This document shows, in pieces, positions 25,300 to 34,588 of a stretch of 64,000 bases of DNA. The DNA lies in assembly GCA_023701205.1 (NCBI GenBank), contig JAMPXJ010000014.1:42498-106497 (forward strand). Reading direction: 5' to 3'. This DNA is from Oligoflexia bacterium. GTDB lineage: Bacteria > Bdellovibrionota > UBA1018. Made by a program: the position numbers and the translations under genes. Numbering within the stretch: position 1 is the first letter of the stretch; each line of letters opens with the position of its first letter. Below the pieces are notes generated by a model. That model saw nothing but the letters and a program-made list of their open reading frames with translations, did no database searches and was not told the origin of the DNA.

Positions 25300-26718
25300 A
25301 TGCACGATCCGCGCGCTTTCTCGGTGCTGCTCCTTGCCGCCCTGCCGATGTCCTCGATCGCGGCTCCGTCCTCCAATGCTGCTGCAATCGAGGTCCTGAA
25401 CCGGACCTCCGCAGCATTCAATGACATCGCTCAAAAAGCGACACCGGCGGTCGTGAGCATCAGTGTCGTGAAGAGCCCCGAGGCCCGTGATCTCTTCCAG
25501 GGAGTTTTTCCGGGACCGGACTCCGACTCGCGTTCCTTCGGGATCGGGTCGGGCGTCTTCATCCGGGCCAACGGCTATATCCTCACGAATAATCACGTCG
25601 TCGAGCACGCGGAGAAGGTGACCGTCACTCTTGACGAGAAGCACAAGCTGCCCGCCGAAGTCATCGGGACCGATCCCAAAACGGATCTCGCGGTTATCCG
25701 CCTCCTGGGCGGCCGCGAGGATTTTCCGACCCTGAGCTTCGGCGACTCATCGAAGATCAAAGTGGGCGACTGGGCGGTCGCGATCGGCAGCCCGTTCGGC
25801 CTGAACCGATCCGTGAGCTCGGGTATCATCAGCGCGAAAGGACGAGCGCGAATGGGCATCCTCGATACCGAGGACTTCATCCAGACAGACGCCGCGATCA
25901 ATCCCGGAAGCTCCGGCGGTCCGCTCCTGAATCTGCAGGGGGAAGTCATCGGGATCAATACCGCCATCTTTTCGCAAGGGTCCGGTTTCGTAGGGATCGG
26001 CTTCGCCATTCCCGCGCGCATCGCAAAAGAGGTCGCCGACCAGCTGATCCTGCACGGGAGGGTCATCCGCGGCTGGGTGGGCATTTCCGCGCAGGATCTC
26101 GATGCCGACCTCGCGGGCTACTTTCATGTTTCCGATCCCGAAGGCGCGCTGGTGAGCGACGTGGCGCCGGGCGGGCCCGGAGCCCGCGCTTCGCTCCGGC
26201 CCGGGGACGTCATCACGAAATTCGATGGCCGCAAGGTCGTCAGCGCGGCGGAGCTGAAAGCGCAGGTGAGCGAAAGCAAGTCCGGCTCCACCATCCCGAT
26301 CGACGTGGTCCGGGAAGGGCAGCCGCTGCAGGTCCGCCTGCGCATCGCGCAGCAACCGGTCGACAATCCGAAGAGGCACCAGCAGGCCGGCCGCGCAGGG
26401 GGAGCGCACCCGAAGCGCTCGGATCGCGGCTGGGGAATCATCGTGGAAGACGTGCCCAAGGAGCTCGCCGGCCTTCTCGGCTTTGACAGCCCGCGAAGCG
26501 CCTCAGGCGCGCTGATCGTGGGTGTTGAGCCCGGAAGCCCCGCCTTTGATGCCGGCCTTTCCCCGGGAGACGTGATCCTTCGAATGAACCATTCCCAGAT
26601 TCCCGATGCCCGCTCGTTCGCCGCGCTCGCGAGGCAGCAGTCGAACAAGGACGCGTTGCTGTACGTGCAGCGCGGGTCGGAGGAGAAGATCTTCGTTCCT
26701 CTCAAGCCGGGGGCGTGA
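25300..26718 (+). CDS. degP: DegP/HtrA-type periplasmic serine protease
   Basis: This 472-residue protein has a signal peptide (about 1-22) and a trypsin-like domain with catalytic His in LTNNHVVEH, Asp in KTDLAVI and Ser in NPGSSGGPL. Two PDZ domains follow (about 240-340 and 370-465, each with a GDVI/GDVIL element). This is the DegP/DegQ layout: a protease and chaperone for misfolded envelope proteins. The ATG at 25300 is preferred to the upstream TTG at 25291. Its stop abuts the convergent stop of the next gene as TGATCA. Whether it is closer to DegP or DegQ is uncertain. Confidence 0.92.
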   Translation: MHDPRAFSVLLLAALPMSSIAAPSSNAAAIEVLNRTSAAFNDIAQKATPAVVSISVVKSPEARDLFQGVFPGPDSDSRSFGIGSGVFIRANGYILTNNHVVEHAEKVTVTLDEKHKLPAEVIGTDPKTDLAVIRLLGGREDFPTLSFGDSSKIKVGDWAVAIGSPFGLNRSVSSGIISAKGRARMGILDTEDFIQTDAAINPGSSGGPLLNLQGEVIGINTAIFSQGSGFVGIGFAIPARIAKEVADQLILHGRVIRGWVGISAQDLDADLAGYFHVSDPEGALVSDVAPGGPGARASLRPGDVITKFDGRKVVSAAELKAQVSESKSGSTIPIDVVREGQPLQVRLRIAQQPVDNPKRHQQAGRAGGAHPKRSDRGWGIIVEDVPKELAGLLGFDSPRSASGALIVGVEPGSPAFDAGLSPGDVILRMNHSQIPDARSFAALARQQSNKDALLYVQRGSEEKIFVPLKPGA

Positions 26719-27309
26719 TCAGGCGGCGCGTGGAACGCCGTAGCGGATCCCGCGCAGGAAAAATGGGTCTGTCATGACCGAGGAACGCGCGCGCAGCCGG
26801 CCCACCCAGGCCCGGAACTGCGGCGACACGAGATCCGCGAGCAGCTCGGAGTTCTCGATCCAGATCACCCAGGGCGCCAGGCAGAGATCCGCCATCCCGA
26901 ACTCCCCGAGGAGATAGGGACCGCGCGGCTCCAGGCGCGCCGCGCCGCCATCGGAGATCAGGACCTTGCGAAGCCGTTCCCGCGCCCGGACGACCCGTTC
27001 CGGGTGAGTCGAGTGCTTGAGGATCTCGACCGGCTTGGCGAGCTCGAGGTCGCAGAGCCCGATATAGGAGCGCACCAGCGCCCGTCCACGCGCTTCAACG
27101 GGCATCAGCGTCGGACCGGGATAGACCTCATCGACGTACTCGCAGATCGCCGTCGCGCACGGCAGAATGAAGCCGTCCTCCTCGAGCAGATAAGGCGAAC
27201 GGTCGTGCTCGCTGACCACCTCGCTGCGGTAAACCACCGATTTTTCGGCGAGCACCAGGCGAACCCGCGCGCTGAAGGGGCTCTCCCAGGCGTGATAAAG
27301 AACCAACAT
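26719..27309 (-). CDS. Glutathione S-transferase family protein
   Basis: This 196-residue protein has a thioredoxin-like N-terminal domain starting LYHAWESPFSARVRLVLAEK, with the FILPCATAICEYVDE segment carrying the cis-Pro/Ser-Thr-like glutathione site, and a helical C-terminal domain ending near MADLCLAPWV. Ser near residue 10 may be the catalytic residue. It is probably cytoplasmic and acts in detoxification or thiol chemistry, but the reaction is unknown. GAGGGAG precedes the start. A stringent starvation protein A-like role is possible. Confidence 0.8.
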   Translation of the reverse strand: MLVLYHAWESPFSARVRLVLAEKSVVYRSEVVSEHDRSPYLLEEDGFILPCATAICEYVDEVYPGPTLMPVEARGRALVRSYIGLCDLELAKPVEILKHSTHPERVVRARERLRKVLISDGGAARLEPRGPYLLGEFGMADLCLAPWVIWIENSELLADLVSPQFRAWVGRLRARSSVMTDPFFLRGIRYGVPRAA

Positions 27310-27356
27310 GGATTCTCCCTCTTTTCCTTTGCCCGTGATAAAGCAGAAAACGCGCC

Positions 27357-27875
27357 GTGCCCACCATCCCTTCTACCGTAGCAGCGCCCGCTTTCGTAGC
27401 GGATGTCCATCTGGGAAAGCTGGCCCGCCATTTACGGATGGTCGGCTTCGATTCGCTTTGGAAGGACGATTTCCAGGATGACGACCTGCTGGAAACGGCT
27501 CGGGCCGAACGCCGACTGCTGCTCACGCGCGACCGCGAGCTCTTTGAGAGAGCGCGGGACCTGCCACGGCATTATGTCTCCGCGACTTCGCCGGCCGGAC
27601 AGCTCGCCGAGACGCTCCAAGCCACCGGGCTCACCGGCGAAGCCCTGGCTCGAGTGCGCGAAAACCGGCTTTTCCTGAGCCGCTGCCTGGAATGCAATAT
27701 CCTCCTCCTCCCGGCGAAGCCGCATCAGGTGCATCATCTGCTTCCGGGCAGCCTGCTGCAGGAGCACGAGGAGTTCTTCCTTTGCCTCCGATGCGAGCGC
27801 GTGTACTGGAGAGGCTCGCATTACGATCGGATGCGGGAATGGATCGAGAAGACACTGAGTCCCGGCGCCTCGTGA
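27357..27875 (+). CDS. Mut7-C RNase-domain protein
   Basis: This 172-residue protein carries the Mut7-C pattern: FVADVHLGKLARHLRMVGFD near the N-terminus, a central DDDLLETARAERRLLLTRDREL (PIN-like acidic residues), and a C-terminal zinc ribbon with SRCLECN and LCLRCERVYW. This domain is predicted to be an RNase. The start is a GTG without a strong ribosome binding site. It is divergent from the GST gene, with 47 bases between. Confidence 0.85.
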   Translation: MPTIPSTVAAPAFVADVHLGKLARHLRMVGFDSLWKDDFQDDDLLETARAERRLLLTRDRELFERARDLPRHYVSATSPAGQLAETLQATGLTGEALARVRENRLFLSRCLECNILLLPAKPHQVHHLLPGSLLQEHEEFFLCLRCERVYWRGSHYDRMREWIEKTLSPGAS

Positions 27876-27916
27876 GAAGAGCCGGGACCCGTTGAGTTTC
27901 ACTTCCGTCAGGTCGA

Positions 27917-28588
27917 TCAGCCGAGCGTGATGCCCAGCCCGACCGTGCCCGTGAAGAAATCGTCTCCGGGCGTGATCGTGAGGTCAGGCCGCAGGAGCAG
28001 CAGGGCGTTCCGCGAGAACGCGATCTCGACGTCACCGCCGACGTTCGGGTACATTCTCCACACGTCCGCGTCGCCGGAGGAGGTCGTCGCTCCCAGCCGC
28101 ATCGAGTTCGCCACCGAACGATAGGTCATGTTACCTCCGCCGTGCGCGGAGATCCGGTACCTGTCGCTGATATTGTAACCGACCTTGAGATTCGCCGGGA
28201 TGATGATCAGGTTGGCGCCAGCATTGCCCACGGCTCGGTCCGGATCCGTCCCCACGAAGTTCGAGGTCGCCGAACCCAGGTGAGAGAAGATCAGGCCGGT
28301 GGAAGGCCCGAGATAGACCTTCTGGTCCATCCCGAAGGCCCGCGTGGCGTTCCACTCGAGCGAGAAGCCTTCAGCCATTCTGCCCGTGCTGTCCCCGGTG
28401 GAATCCTTGAAGGCGAGCACACCCACCTGCGGCTTGATGCCGAAGGCCTCGTTTCGCAGATATCCCCGGGTCACTTCCTCCGCCTCGGCCGTGGTCGCCG
28501 CGCCTTCATCCTGGGCGAACGCCGCCGGCCCCCAAGTCGCCATTCCGATGAGGAAAGCCGACAAAACAGAACCAGTTGTGATGCGCAT
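27917..28588 (-). CDS. Outer-membrane beta-barrel protein, small
   Basis: This 223-residue protein has a signal peptide (about 1-25, ending AFA) and a series of alternating strands (KVYLGPSTGLIFSH, ANLIIIPANLKVGY, YRISAHGGGNMTY, ALLLLRPDLTITPG), ending in a strand, as in 8-10-stranded OmpA/OmpW-like barrels. No named family is recognised. Its Shine-Dalgarno AGGAG is enclosed in a perfect 8-bp hairpin directly upstream, so translation is probably controlled by RNA structure. Confidence 0.6.
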   Translation of the reverse strand: MRITTGSVLSAFLIGMATWGPAAFAQDEGAATTAEAEEVTRGYLRNEAFGIKPQVGVLAFKDSTGDSTGRMAEGFSLEWNATRAFGMDQKVYLGPSTGLIFSHLGSATSNFVGTDPDRAVGNAGANLIIIPANLKVGYNISDRYRISAHGGGNMTYRSVANSMRLGATTSSGDADVWRMYPNVGGDVEIAFSRNALLLLRPDLTITPGDDFFTGTVGLGITLG

Positions 28589-28594
28589 AGTGAT

Positions 28595-28614
28595 TTCTCC
28601 TGTATTCAGGAGAA
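28595..28614 (-). promoter_or_regulatory. Hairpin enclosing the ribosome binding site
   Basis: TTCTCCTG and CAGGAGAA form a perfect 8-bp stem with a 4-base loop in the leader of the 28588 gene. The 3' arm contains the AGGAG that would pair with 16S rRNA, and it ends six bases before the ATG. The structure should block initiation until melted or bound. Confidence 0.65.
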
Positions 28615-28658
28615 CCAGGGTGCATCTGCCGTTCCACGGACGCGGAGGAGCTAGGCGA

Positions 28659-29984
28659 TCAATGCCCGCCTTTCACCGAAGGACGCGCATTCCACAGGAA
28701 TGCCATGAGCACCGCGCCGAGCAGCGAGAAGCCGATCATGCTCGGGCCCCAGGCGCCCCAGCCGAAGCTCTCGAGCATCCAGCCCATGCCGACGCCCACG
28801 ACGGAGCCGCCGATGTACTGCATTCCATCGAAGAAGCCGGCCGCCGTAGCCGCCGCCTTCTTGCCACCGAAATCCATCGAGGCGGTGCCCGAAAGCATGG
28901 AATGCACGATGCTGATAGCGAACGAGTTCAGTACGAACGCGAGAATGACCCAGTTCATGCTGGGCGCTTTCCAGACGATCGCGAGGCAGATTACCTGGGT
29001 GGCGTAGCCCAGGAACGCCATCGGCGCCCTCCGGCCCTTGAAGACCCAGTCCGAAAGCGTGCCGGCGGTCAAGGCACCGAGAATTCCGGCGATCACGACT
29101 GCACCGGCGCCTTTCTGGAAGATCGGCGATTCCAGCGCCAGGCCCTGGGCCTCCTGCATGTACCGCGGGAACCACTGCTCGAAGCCGTGGCGAACGAAAC
29201 CCGTGCAGAATTCGGCGAAGGCGATCGTCAACGCGACCGGGTTGGTCAGGACCTTCCTGAGCACGTACTTGACCGAGACCTTCTCGGTGTCGCCGCTGGA
29301 GGCGTCCTGAACGTCGAGAGGCGGGAGGCCGCAGTCTTCGGGGGCGTCCATCACGTAGAGATAAGTCAGGATCGTCATCACGCCCACGATCATCGCCGGA
29401 ACGAAGAAGACCCACTGCCAGGGCAGCATGACGACGAGAATGCCGCCCACGAAGAAGATCAGCGCCCTTCCGCTCTGGATCATCGACCCGAAGATCCCGG
29501 AGAAAACCCCGCGCTCGCGGATATGGAACCAGCTGGCGTTCACCTTGATGAGGGCCAGCGCGCTATACGACTGGAAGTAAGCGCACAGCGACCAGACCGT
29601 CGTGAAATAACCGAGAAGCAGCGTCCCGGTCCCGAGAAAGCCGAGATAAGCGCCAAGTCCGAATGCCAGGTTGAAAACCACCGTGCCGGCGGCACCGATG
29701 AGCATCGCCTTGCGGCCGCCGATCTTGTCGGCGATCGGGCCGTTGAACATGGCCGAAATGCCATAGATGAGCAGCGCCGAGGAGATGATCGCGCCGACCT
29801 GGGTCTTGTCCCAGCCGTAGGTGTTGGACAGGGACTTGTTGGCCATCGATAAATTGTAGCGCCCCATGTACATGGCGGCGTAGGTGAATCCCAGCACGAG
29901 CCAGTTCAAGGCCCTGCGCTTGCGGAACTCCATGGTGTGGTTGAGCGCTCCTGACGCGGCTCCTGCGGTCGCTGTCGTACTCAT
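28659..29984 (-). CDS. OPA-family organophosphate:phosphate antiporter (MFS)
   Basis: This 441-residue protein has 12 predicted membrane spans. The N-terminal YMGRYNLSMANKSL and GPIADKIGGRKAML (MFS motif A) match the GlpT/UhpT/UhpC group, which exchange sugar phosphates or glycerol-3-phosphate for inorganic phosphate. The second-half segment HGFEQWFPRYMQEAQGL also fits GlpT-like proteins. The substrate is not certain. GAGGAAG precedes the ATG. The gene appears separate from RNase D upstream (62 bases). Confidence 0.85.
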   Translation of the reverse strand: MSTTATAGAASGALNHTMEFRKRRALNWLVLGFTYAAMYMGRYNLSMANKSLSNTYGWDKTQVGAIISSALLIYGISAMFNGPIADKIGGRKAMLIGAAGTVVFNLAFGLGAYLGFLGTGTLLLGYFTTVWSLCAYFQSYSALALIKVNASWFHIRERGVFSGIFGSMIQSGRALIFFVGGILVVMLPWQWVFFVPAMIVGVMTILTYLYVMDAPEDCGLPPLDVQDASSGDTEKVSVKYVLRKVLTNPVALTIAFAEFCTGFVRHGFEQWFPRYMQEAQGLALESPIFQKGAGAVVIAGILGALTAGTLSDWVFKGRRAPMAFLGYATQVICLAIVWKAPSMNWVILAFVLNSFAISIVHSMLSGTASMDFGGKKAAATAAGFFDGMQYIGGSVVGVGMGWMLESFGWGAWGPSMIGFSLLGAVLMAFLWNARPSVKGGH

Positions 29985-30046
29985 ACTTCCTCTTCTCCCC
30001 TTCTTTCCGGCCCCGGAATCCCCTGAGCCATGAGTTCAGTTTTCCG

Positions 30047-31267
30047 TTACTGCCCGATACTCGCAATCTGAATCCGCGTGCCCTGCACGGAAAGGGCGCG
30101 TTTCCCGTGAAGGAACGCCACGATCTCCCCGCCGATCAGGCCGGCCGCCTCGTCGCTGAGCAGCTCCTGGGTCACCAGGTCCCGCGCGGTCTCGAACTTT
30201 CCTCGCAGCAGCGGCAACAGCTGCGCCGTGCCGAGCAGGTGCTTCGCCGCGATCCGATGCTCGTCGGCCAGGATACCGATAAAGCAGCGCAGGAGCTCGA
30301 GCGCCTGCGACTCCTCGGCGGTCGGGATATCGGCGCGACCGGCTTTGGCGGGCAGCCGGTCGCCGTCTTCGGGTTCTTTTCGTATCGCCGCGAGGATCGC
30401 CTCGCCGCTGTTCTTGAGCTCGCCCTTGTTCAAGCCCCGGAACGCGGCCAGGTGCTCAAGATCCTTCGGGCGAACGTGCGCGAGATCCAGCAGGACCGTA
30501 TCGTCGGCAACCCAGCGGCGGGGCAGATTCAGCTGCCGTACGCGCTGCTCCCGCCAGCGCACGAGCGCGCGAAGGGCAGCGTAGCCGTTCTTGTCCAGCC
30601 GTCCGCCCCGCGCCATCTTGTGAGCCATCTCGTCGCAGTCGCCCTGATAGAGCGCCTTGTCTTCCCACTTGGCCGAAAGCCGAAGCGCCCAATCCTTTCT
30701 TCCGAGCTTCTCCAGATCCTCCAGGAGCTGGCGGCCGAGCGTGACGAGATGCTCGACATCGGCGTGGGCATATTCCATCAGCTGCTTGGGCAGGGGCCGA
30801 ACCGACCAATTGGTCCGGGCATGTCCCTTGGCGATGGTGACCCCGAGCTTCGCCTTGAGAAGCTTGCCAAGGCCGATGCCTTCGCCATAGCCGCAAAGCG
30901 AAGCGGCCACCGCGGTATCGATGATCGGCGATGCCACGACTCCGAAGCTGGTGAAGAGGCATTCCTCGTCGCCCTGGGCCGCATGAAGGACCTTGAGGAT
31001 CGAGCGATCCTCGAAAATATCCAGCAGCGGCCGAATCGCGGGATCGAAGCCGCCCTCGGGCCCGGGCCGGTAGGATTTCTTGAAGGCCTGGGCGTCGACG
31101 AGCCAGGACTCCTGGTCGGTTGCGACCTGAATGATCTCCACGATCGGGAAAAAGGTGGTTTCCCGGATGAACTCCGTATCAAATGCGATGATCTCCTGGC
31201 CTTTGAGCTTCTCGGCCAGGGCGGCGACCTCATCGCCAGTCGTTATCAGTTTCCCATGAGTGATCAT
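30047..31267 (-). CDS. rnd: Ribonuclease D
   Basis: This 406-residue protein has the DEDDy 3'-5' exonuclease domain: IIAFDTEFIRET (DxE), a central D (IIDTAVAASLCGYG) and a YAHADVEHL motif near residue 170. Two HRDC-like helical domains follow. RNase D trims tRNA 3' ends and other structured RNAs. Its start lies 38 bases inside the upstream DUF3465-like gene, so the two are likely translationally coupled. Confidence 0.92.
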   Translation of the reverse strand: MITHGKLITTGDEVAALAEKLKGQEIIAFDTEFIRETTFFPIVEIIQVATDQESWLVDAQAFKKSYRPGPEGGFDPAIRPLLDIFEDRSILKVLHAAQGDEECLFTSFGVVASPIIDTAVAASLCGYGEGIGLGKLLKAKLGVTIAKGHARTNWSVRPLPKQLMEYAHADVEHLVTLGRQLLEDLEKLGRKDWALRLSAKWEDKALYQGDCDEMAHKMARGGRLDKNGYAALRALVRWREQRVRQLNLPRRWVADDTVLLDLAHVRPKDLEHLAAFRGLNKGELKNSGEAILAAIRKEPEDGDRLPAKAGRADIPTAEESQALELLRCFIGILADEHRIAAKHLLGTAQLLPLLRGKFETARDLVTQELLSDEAAGLIGGEIVAFLHGKRALSVQGTRIQIASIGQ

Positions 31268-31880
31268 AATCGCCTTTGCCTGGATACCTATCAGCGCCGG
31301 CGAAATCGAACAAGGCTCGTTCCCGCCTGGAATCGCGGATCCTGCCGCGCCGCGGCCCGGACTGCCCGATCATCTGCCCGAAAAGGACCTGGTCTATGAT
31401 TACAAAGCCCGGATCGTGACCGCGGCCGCGCGGATTCGCATGAAGCCAGTGGATGATCGCGCCCGACGGGGAGGCGGGATAGCCGTTCGGCGCGGTGGGC
31501 GTCGGCTGGGTCGGCGCCGTCGCGGTGATGTAATCGCCGCAGGCTTCCACGGCCATTCCGGGAACCAACCGTTCCGGAAGGGCCCCGAACTCCTGATTGT
31601 AAACGACCTCGATCGTATCGCCCGGCTGGCTCCCGATCTGGATCTCGAAATGCTCATGGCCATTGCGATCCGGAAAGAGCCGGAGAAGCACGCCGCTGAC
31701 ATGGGCGCGCTCGCGAAATTGGTTGGGCGTGGTGCGCTTCCAGTGCAGGACCTGGGAGTTATCGACGGGAAGGTCGCGTCCATAGGCCGGGCATTCCGGA
31801 ACGCCCGCGAAGCTCGGAGACGCAAAAAGCGCGACCGCGATCGCGCCCAAACCAAGGCAACTGCTTCCGCTCAAGCTCAT
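31230..31880 (-). CDS. Exported DUF3465-like protein
   Basis: This 216-residue protein starts behind CAGG and has a signal peptide (about 1-25). The mature part reads ERAHVSGVLLRLFPD, then GHEHFEIQIG, then GAIIHWLHANPRGRGHDPGFV. The VHWTH-like HWLH motif and the OB-fold-like layout suggest DUF3465, whose role is unknown, with possible nuclease-like or DNA-binding histidines. The C-terminal 13 codons overlap the rnd start. Family assignment is moderate. Confidence 0.6.
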   Translation of the reverse strand: MSLSGSSCLGLGAIAVALFASPSFAGVPECPAYGRDLPVDNSQVLHWKRTTPNQFRERAHVSGVLLRLFPDRNGHEHFEIQIGSQPGDTIEVVYNQEFGALPERLVPGMAVEACGDYITATAPTQPTPTAPNGYPASPSGAIIHWLHANPRGRGHDPGFVIIDQVLFGQMIGQSGPRRGRIRDSRRERALFDFAGADRYPGKGDYDHSWETDNDWR

Positions 31881-31958
31881 GCGTACCTGACCCCCACGCG
31901 TTTTCGTTGCAACGCATGTAGCCTGGCCTGACGGCTTAAGCAAGAAAAAGGACGAAAT

Positions 31959-32408
31959 TCACGCGGCTTTGTCGAGTCCGCGCGCCTGCCCTACGACGAA
32001 TACCCGGATTCTCACCTTGGCCGTGGGGCCGGCCAGGAAAAAATCCGTCTTATCCTGCTCTTGGGAAAAAACCTGGAATGCGTAATCGGCAATGACCTTC
32101 GCAGCCTGGACCTCACTCTTCTGGTATTGCTCGATCCGGATCTTGGATTTCAGCCACTGAACCCCATGCTCCTGGATTTCTGGCCGCAAGAAAGGCTTGG
32201 ACAGGAGGTCCTCGACATAGTCGGCGAACTCGCTTTCCTCTTTCTCCTGTCGGGAACGGCTCTCGTAAATGACCTGGAGCGGATCGGATTCCCCGGAGTT
32301 CCAGGCGGTCTCAAAGAGAGCGATCTCGCGATCGTCCGACAAGGTTTCCAATAAGCTGGGGGAATCGTCTTTCAGCGAAACTATCAAGGCAAGCGTGGCG
32401 GCTCTCAT
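31959..32408 (-). CDS. Hypothetical protein
   Basis: This 149-residue protein is mostly helical and acidic, with a charged segment (SRSRQEKEESEFADYVEDLL) and a beta-rich C-terminus (TAKVRIRVFVVG). There is no signal peptide and no recognised domain. An AAGG ribosome binding site lies upstream. It may be in an operon with the DUF3465-like gene 78 bases downstream. Confidence 0.5.
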   Translation of the reverse strand: MRAATLALIVSLKDDSPSLLETLSDDREIALFETAWNSGESDPLQVIYESRSRQEKEESEFADYVEDLLSKPFLRPEIQEHGVQWLKSKIRIEQYQKSEVQAAKVIADYAFQVFSQEQDKTDFFLAGPTAKVRIRVFVVGQARGLDKAA

Positions 32409-32595
32409 GCGATCGGTACCTTTAGGCGCGGATGAGCGCAGCCCATCTTCGCCCGTCTGAGGAGGTTACGTGACTGACATCCTTCTCATCGGACGCTTCT
32501 AATACCTGACTGAGATGCTTAACATTTTTTGTCGCCCGAGACACACCTTCCGATGGAATTTCAGCCTCATTTCAGGCAGATTGCCGGGTCTCCCT

Positions 32596-34254
32596 ATGAG
32601 CGTTTTAAAGGCTGCCCTTCAAAAAGAAACCGCCCGTCGCCGGACGTTCGCGATCATCTCGCATCCAGATGCGGGCAAAACCACCCTGACCGAGAAGCTG
32701 CTTCTTTACGGCGGCGCCATCCACCTTGCCGGGGCGGTCCGGGCCAAGGCCAACCAGCGGCATACGACCTCGGACTGGATGGAGATCGAGAAACAGCGCG
32801 GGATCTCCATCAGCTCGAGCGTCCTGCAGTTCGAATACAACGGCACGCAGATCAACCTGCTCGATACTCCGGGTCACAAGGACTTCTCGGAAGACACCTA
32901 TCGTACGCTCACGGCCGCGGACGCCGCCGTCATGCTCATCGACGCCGCCAAAGGCGTCGAGCCGCAGACGCGCAAGCTCTTCGAGGTCTGCCGCATGCGG
33001 GGCATCCCGATCTTCACCTTCATGAACAAGCTGGACCGCCCCAGCCGCGAGCCGCTCGACCTGCTCGACGAGCTCGAGAAGGTGCTCGGGATCCGCTCCT
33101 GCCCCATGACCTGGCCCATCGGCTCGGGCGACCGCTTCCGCGGCGTCTACGATCGCCAGGCTTCAGAGGTGCTCTTCTACCAGACCGAGGGCGAGGCGAA
33201 CGTCAAGGGCCGCCTGGCTCCGAGAAAAGTCGCCGGCATCAACGACCCGGAGTTCGTGAACCTGGTCGCCGGTCCGCGCAACGACCAGGAAGAAGGCCGG
33301 GAGCTCCACGAGAAGTTCCAGGCCGAGGTGGAGCTCCTGGAGATCGCGGGCGACGCGTTCGACCACGAGCGCGTGCTGCACGGGCAGCTCACGCCGGTTT
33401 TCTTCGGCAGCGCGATGAACAACTTCGGGGTGCAACGCTTTCTCGAGCGCTTCATCGATCTGGCGCCCGCGCCGGGCGCGCGCAAGGGAGTGGCTCCCGG
33501 CACGGACGAGGCAGTGGGCCTGATCGAACCCACGGACGAGCGCTTCTCCGGCTTCATCTTCAAGATCCAGGCGAACATGGATCCCGCGCACCGCGATCGC
33601 GTGGCCTTCATGCGCGTGTGCTCCGGCAAGTTCACGCGCAACATGGAGGTCCGGCACGCGCGGCTCGCCAAGAGCGTGAAGCTCTCGAAGCCCCTGCACT
33701 TCTTCGCGCAGGAGCGGGTGGTGATCGAGGAAGCGTGGCCGGGCGATATCGTCGGGCTGCTCGACACCTCGGGCGAGCTGCGCATCGGCGACACGCTTTG
33801 CGACGGCGGCAAGTTCGAGTACGAGGGCGTTCCGCGATTCTCGCCCGAGCATTTCGCCGGCATCACCATCCTGGACCCGATGAAACGCAAGCAGCTCAAG
33901 AAGGGCCTGGACCAGCTTTCCGAAGAAGGCGTCGTGCAGGTCTACAAGCAGCGCGGTTTCGGCGACAAGGATCCGATCCTGGGCGCGGTGGGCGCGCTGC
34001 AGTTCGAGGTGCTCCAGGCCAGGCTGAAATCCGAGTACGGCGTCGACGTCCGCATCGAGAAGCTTCCGTATCTCCACGCGCGCTGGGTGACCGGCGAAGG
34101 GCTGGACCCCGATTACTTCGAGCGGCGCGAGGATTCGCGCTGCCTGGAGGATCGCGACGGTTTTCCCGTGGTGCTTTTCAAATCGGACTGGGGGCTACGC
34201 TGGGCGATGGACAACAACAAGACGCTCCGGTTCCTAACCGTGGCGCCGCGCTGA
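32596..34254 (+). CDS. prfC: Peptide chain release factor 3
   Basis: This 552-residue GTPase has the G1 motif SHPDAGKTT (22-30), the switch region RGISISSSVLQFEY, G3 DTPGHKDF and G4 NKLDR, followed by the RF3-specific C-terminal domains. RF3 recycles RF1 and RF2 from the ribosome after termination. The start at 32596 (MSVLKAALQKE) aligns with the family. It is slightly longer than the E. coli protein (529). No strong Shine-Dalgarno is visible. Confidence 0.93.
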   Translation: MSVLKAALQKETARRRTFAIISHPDAGKTTLTEKLLLYGGAIHLAGAVRAKANQRHTTSDWMEIEKQRGISISSSVLQFEYNGTQINLLDTPGHKDFSEDTYRTLTAADAAVMLIDAAKGVEPQTRKLFEVCRMRGIPIFTFMNKLDRPSREPLDLLDELEKVLGIRSCPMTWPIGSGDRFRGVYDRQASEVLFYQTEGEANVKGRLAPRKVAGINDPEFVNLVAGPRNDQEEGRELHEKFQAEVELLEIAGDAFDHERVLHGQLTPVFFGSAMNNFGVQRFLERFIDLAPAPGARKGVAPGTDEAVGLIEPTDERFSGFIFKIQANMDPAHRDRVAFMRVCSGKFTRNMEVRHARLAKSVKLSKPLHFFAQERVVIEEAWPGDIVGLLDTSGELRIGDTLCDGGKFEYEGVPRFSPEHFAGITILDPMKRKQLKKGLDQLSEEGVVQVYKQRGFGDKDPILGAVGALQFEVLQARLKSEYGVDVRIEKLPYLHARWVTGEGLDPDYFERREDSRCLEDRDGFPVVLFKSDWGLRWAMDNNKTLRFLTVAPR

Positions 34255-34267
34255 GACGGCCGGGCTT

Positions 34268-34579
34268 TCAGATCGAGATCAGAAAGTCGACGAGGTTGCG
34301 GTATCCCAGCCCTTTGGCGATCGAGGTCAGCGTGAGCAGCCGGGGGTTGCTGCGGCCCGCGATGATCTCGCGAATGCTCGAACGCGCCACTCCCACGTTG
34401 AAGGCCAGCCATTCGACCGGTCGTCCCTGGTCGTGGAGGTCTTTGTGGATCTTGAGTCCGATCCGGCGGAGCAGGACTTTCTCTCCCTGGCTCAGCTCAT
34501 GCTTACGCTCACCGCCTGACAAGCGCGCGGCCTTTTCTGAGCGGGCAAACGTGCTAGGACGTCTTCGGAGCTGAGCCAT
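34268..34579 (-). CDS. Small XRE-family regulator (paralog 2)
   Basis: This 103-residue protein has a helix-turn-helix in its C-terminal half (WLAFNVGVARSSIREIIAG, then PRLLTLTSIAKGLGYRNL). It is clearly paralogous to the upstream gene at 34589-34948, sharing PRLLT-x2-xIA-x2-LGY. It lies nine bases after that gene. It is probably a DNA-binding regulator, target unknown. No partner toxin is visible. Confidence 0.75.
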   Translation of the reverse strand: MAQLRRRPSTFARSEKAARLSGGERKHELSQGEKVLLRRIGLKIHKDLHDQGRPVEWLAFNVGVARSSIREIIAGRSNPRLLTLTSIAKGLGYRNLVDFLISI

Positions 34580-34588
34580 GAACTACCA

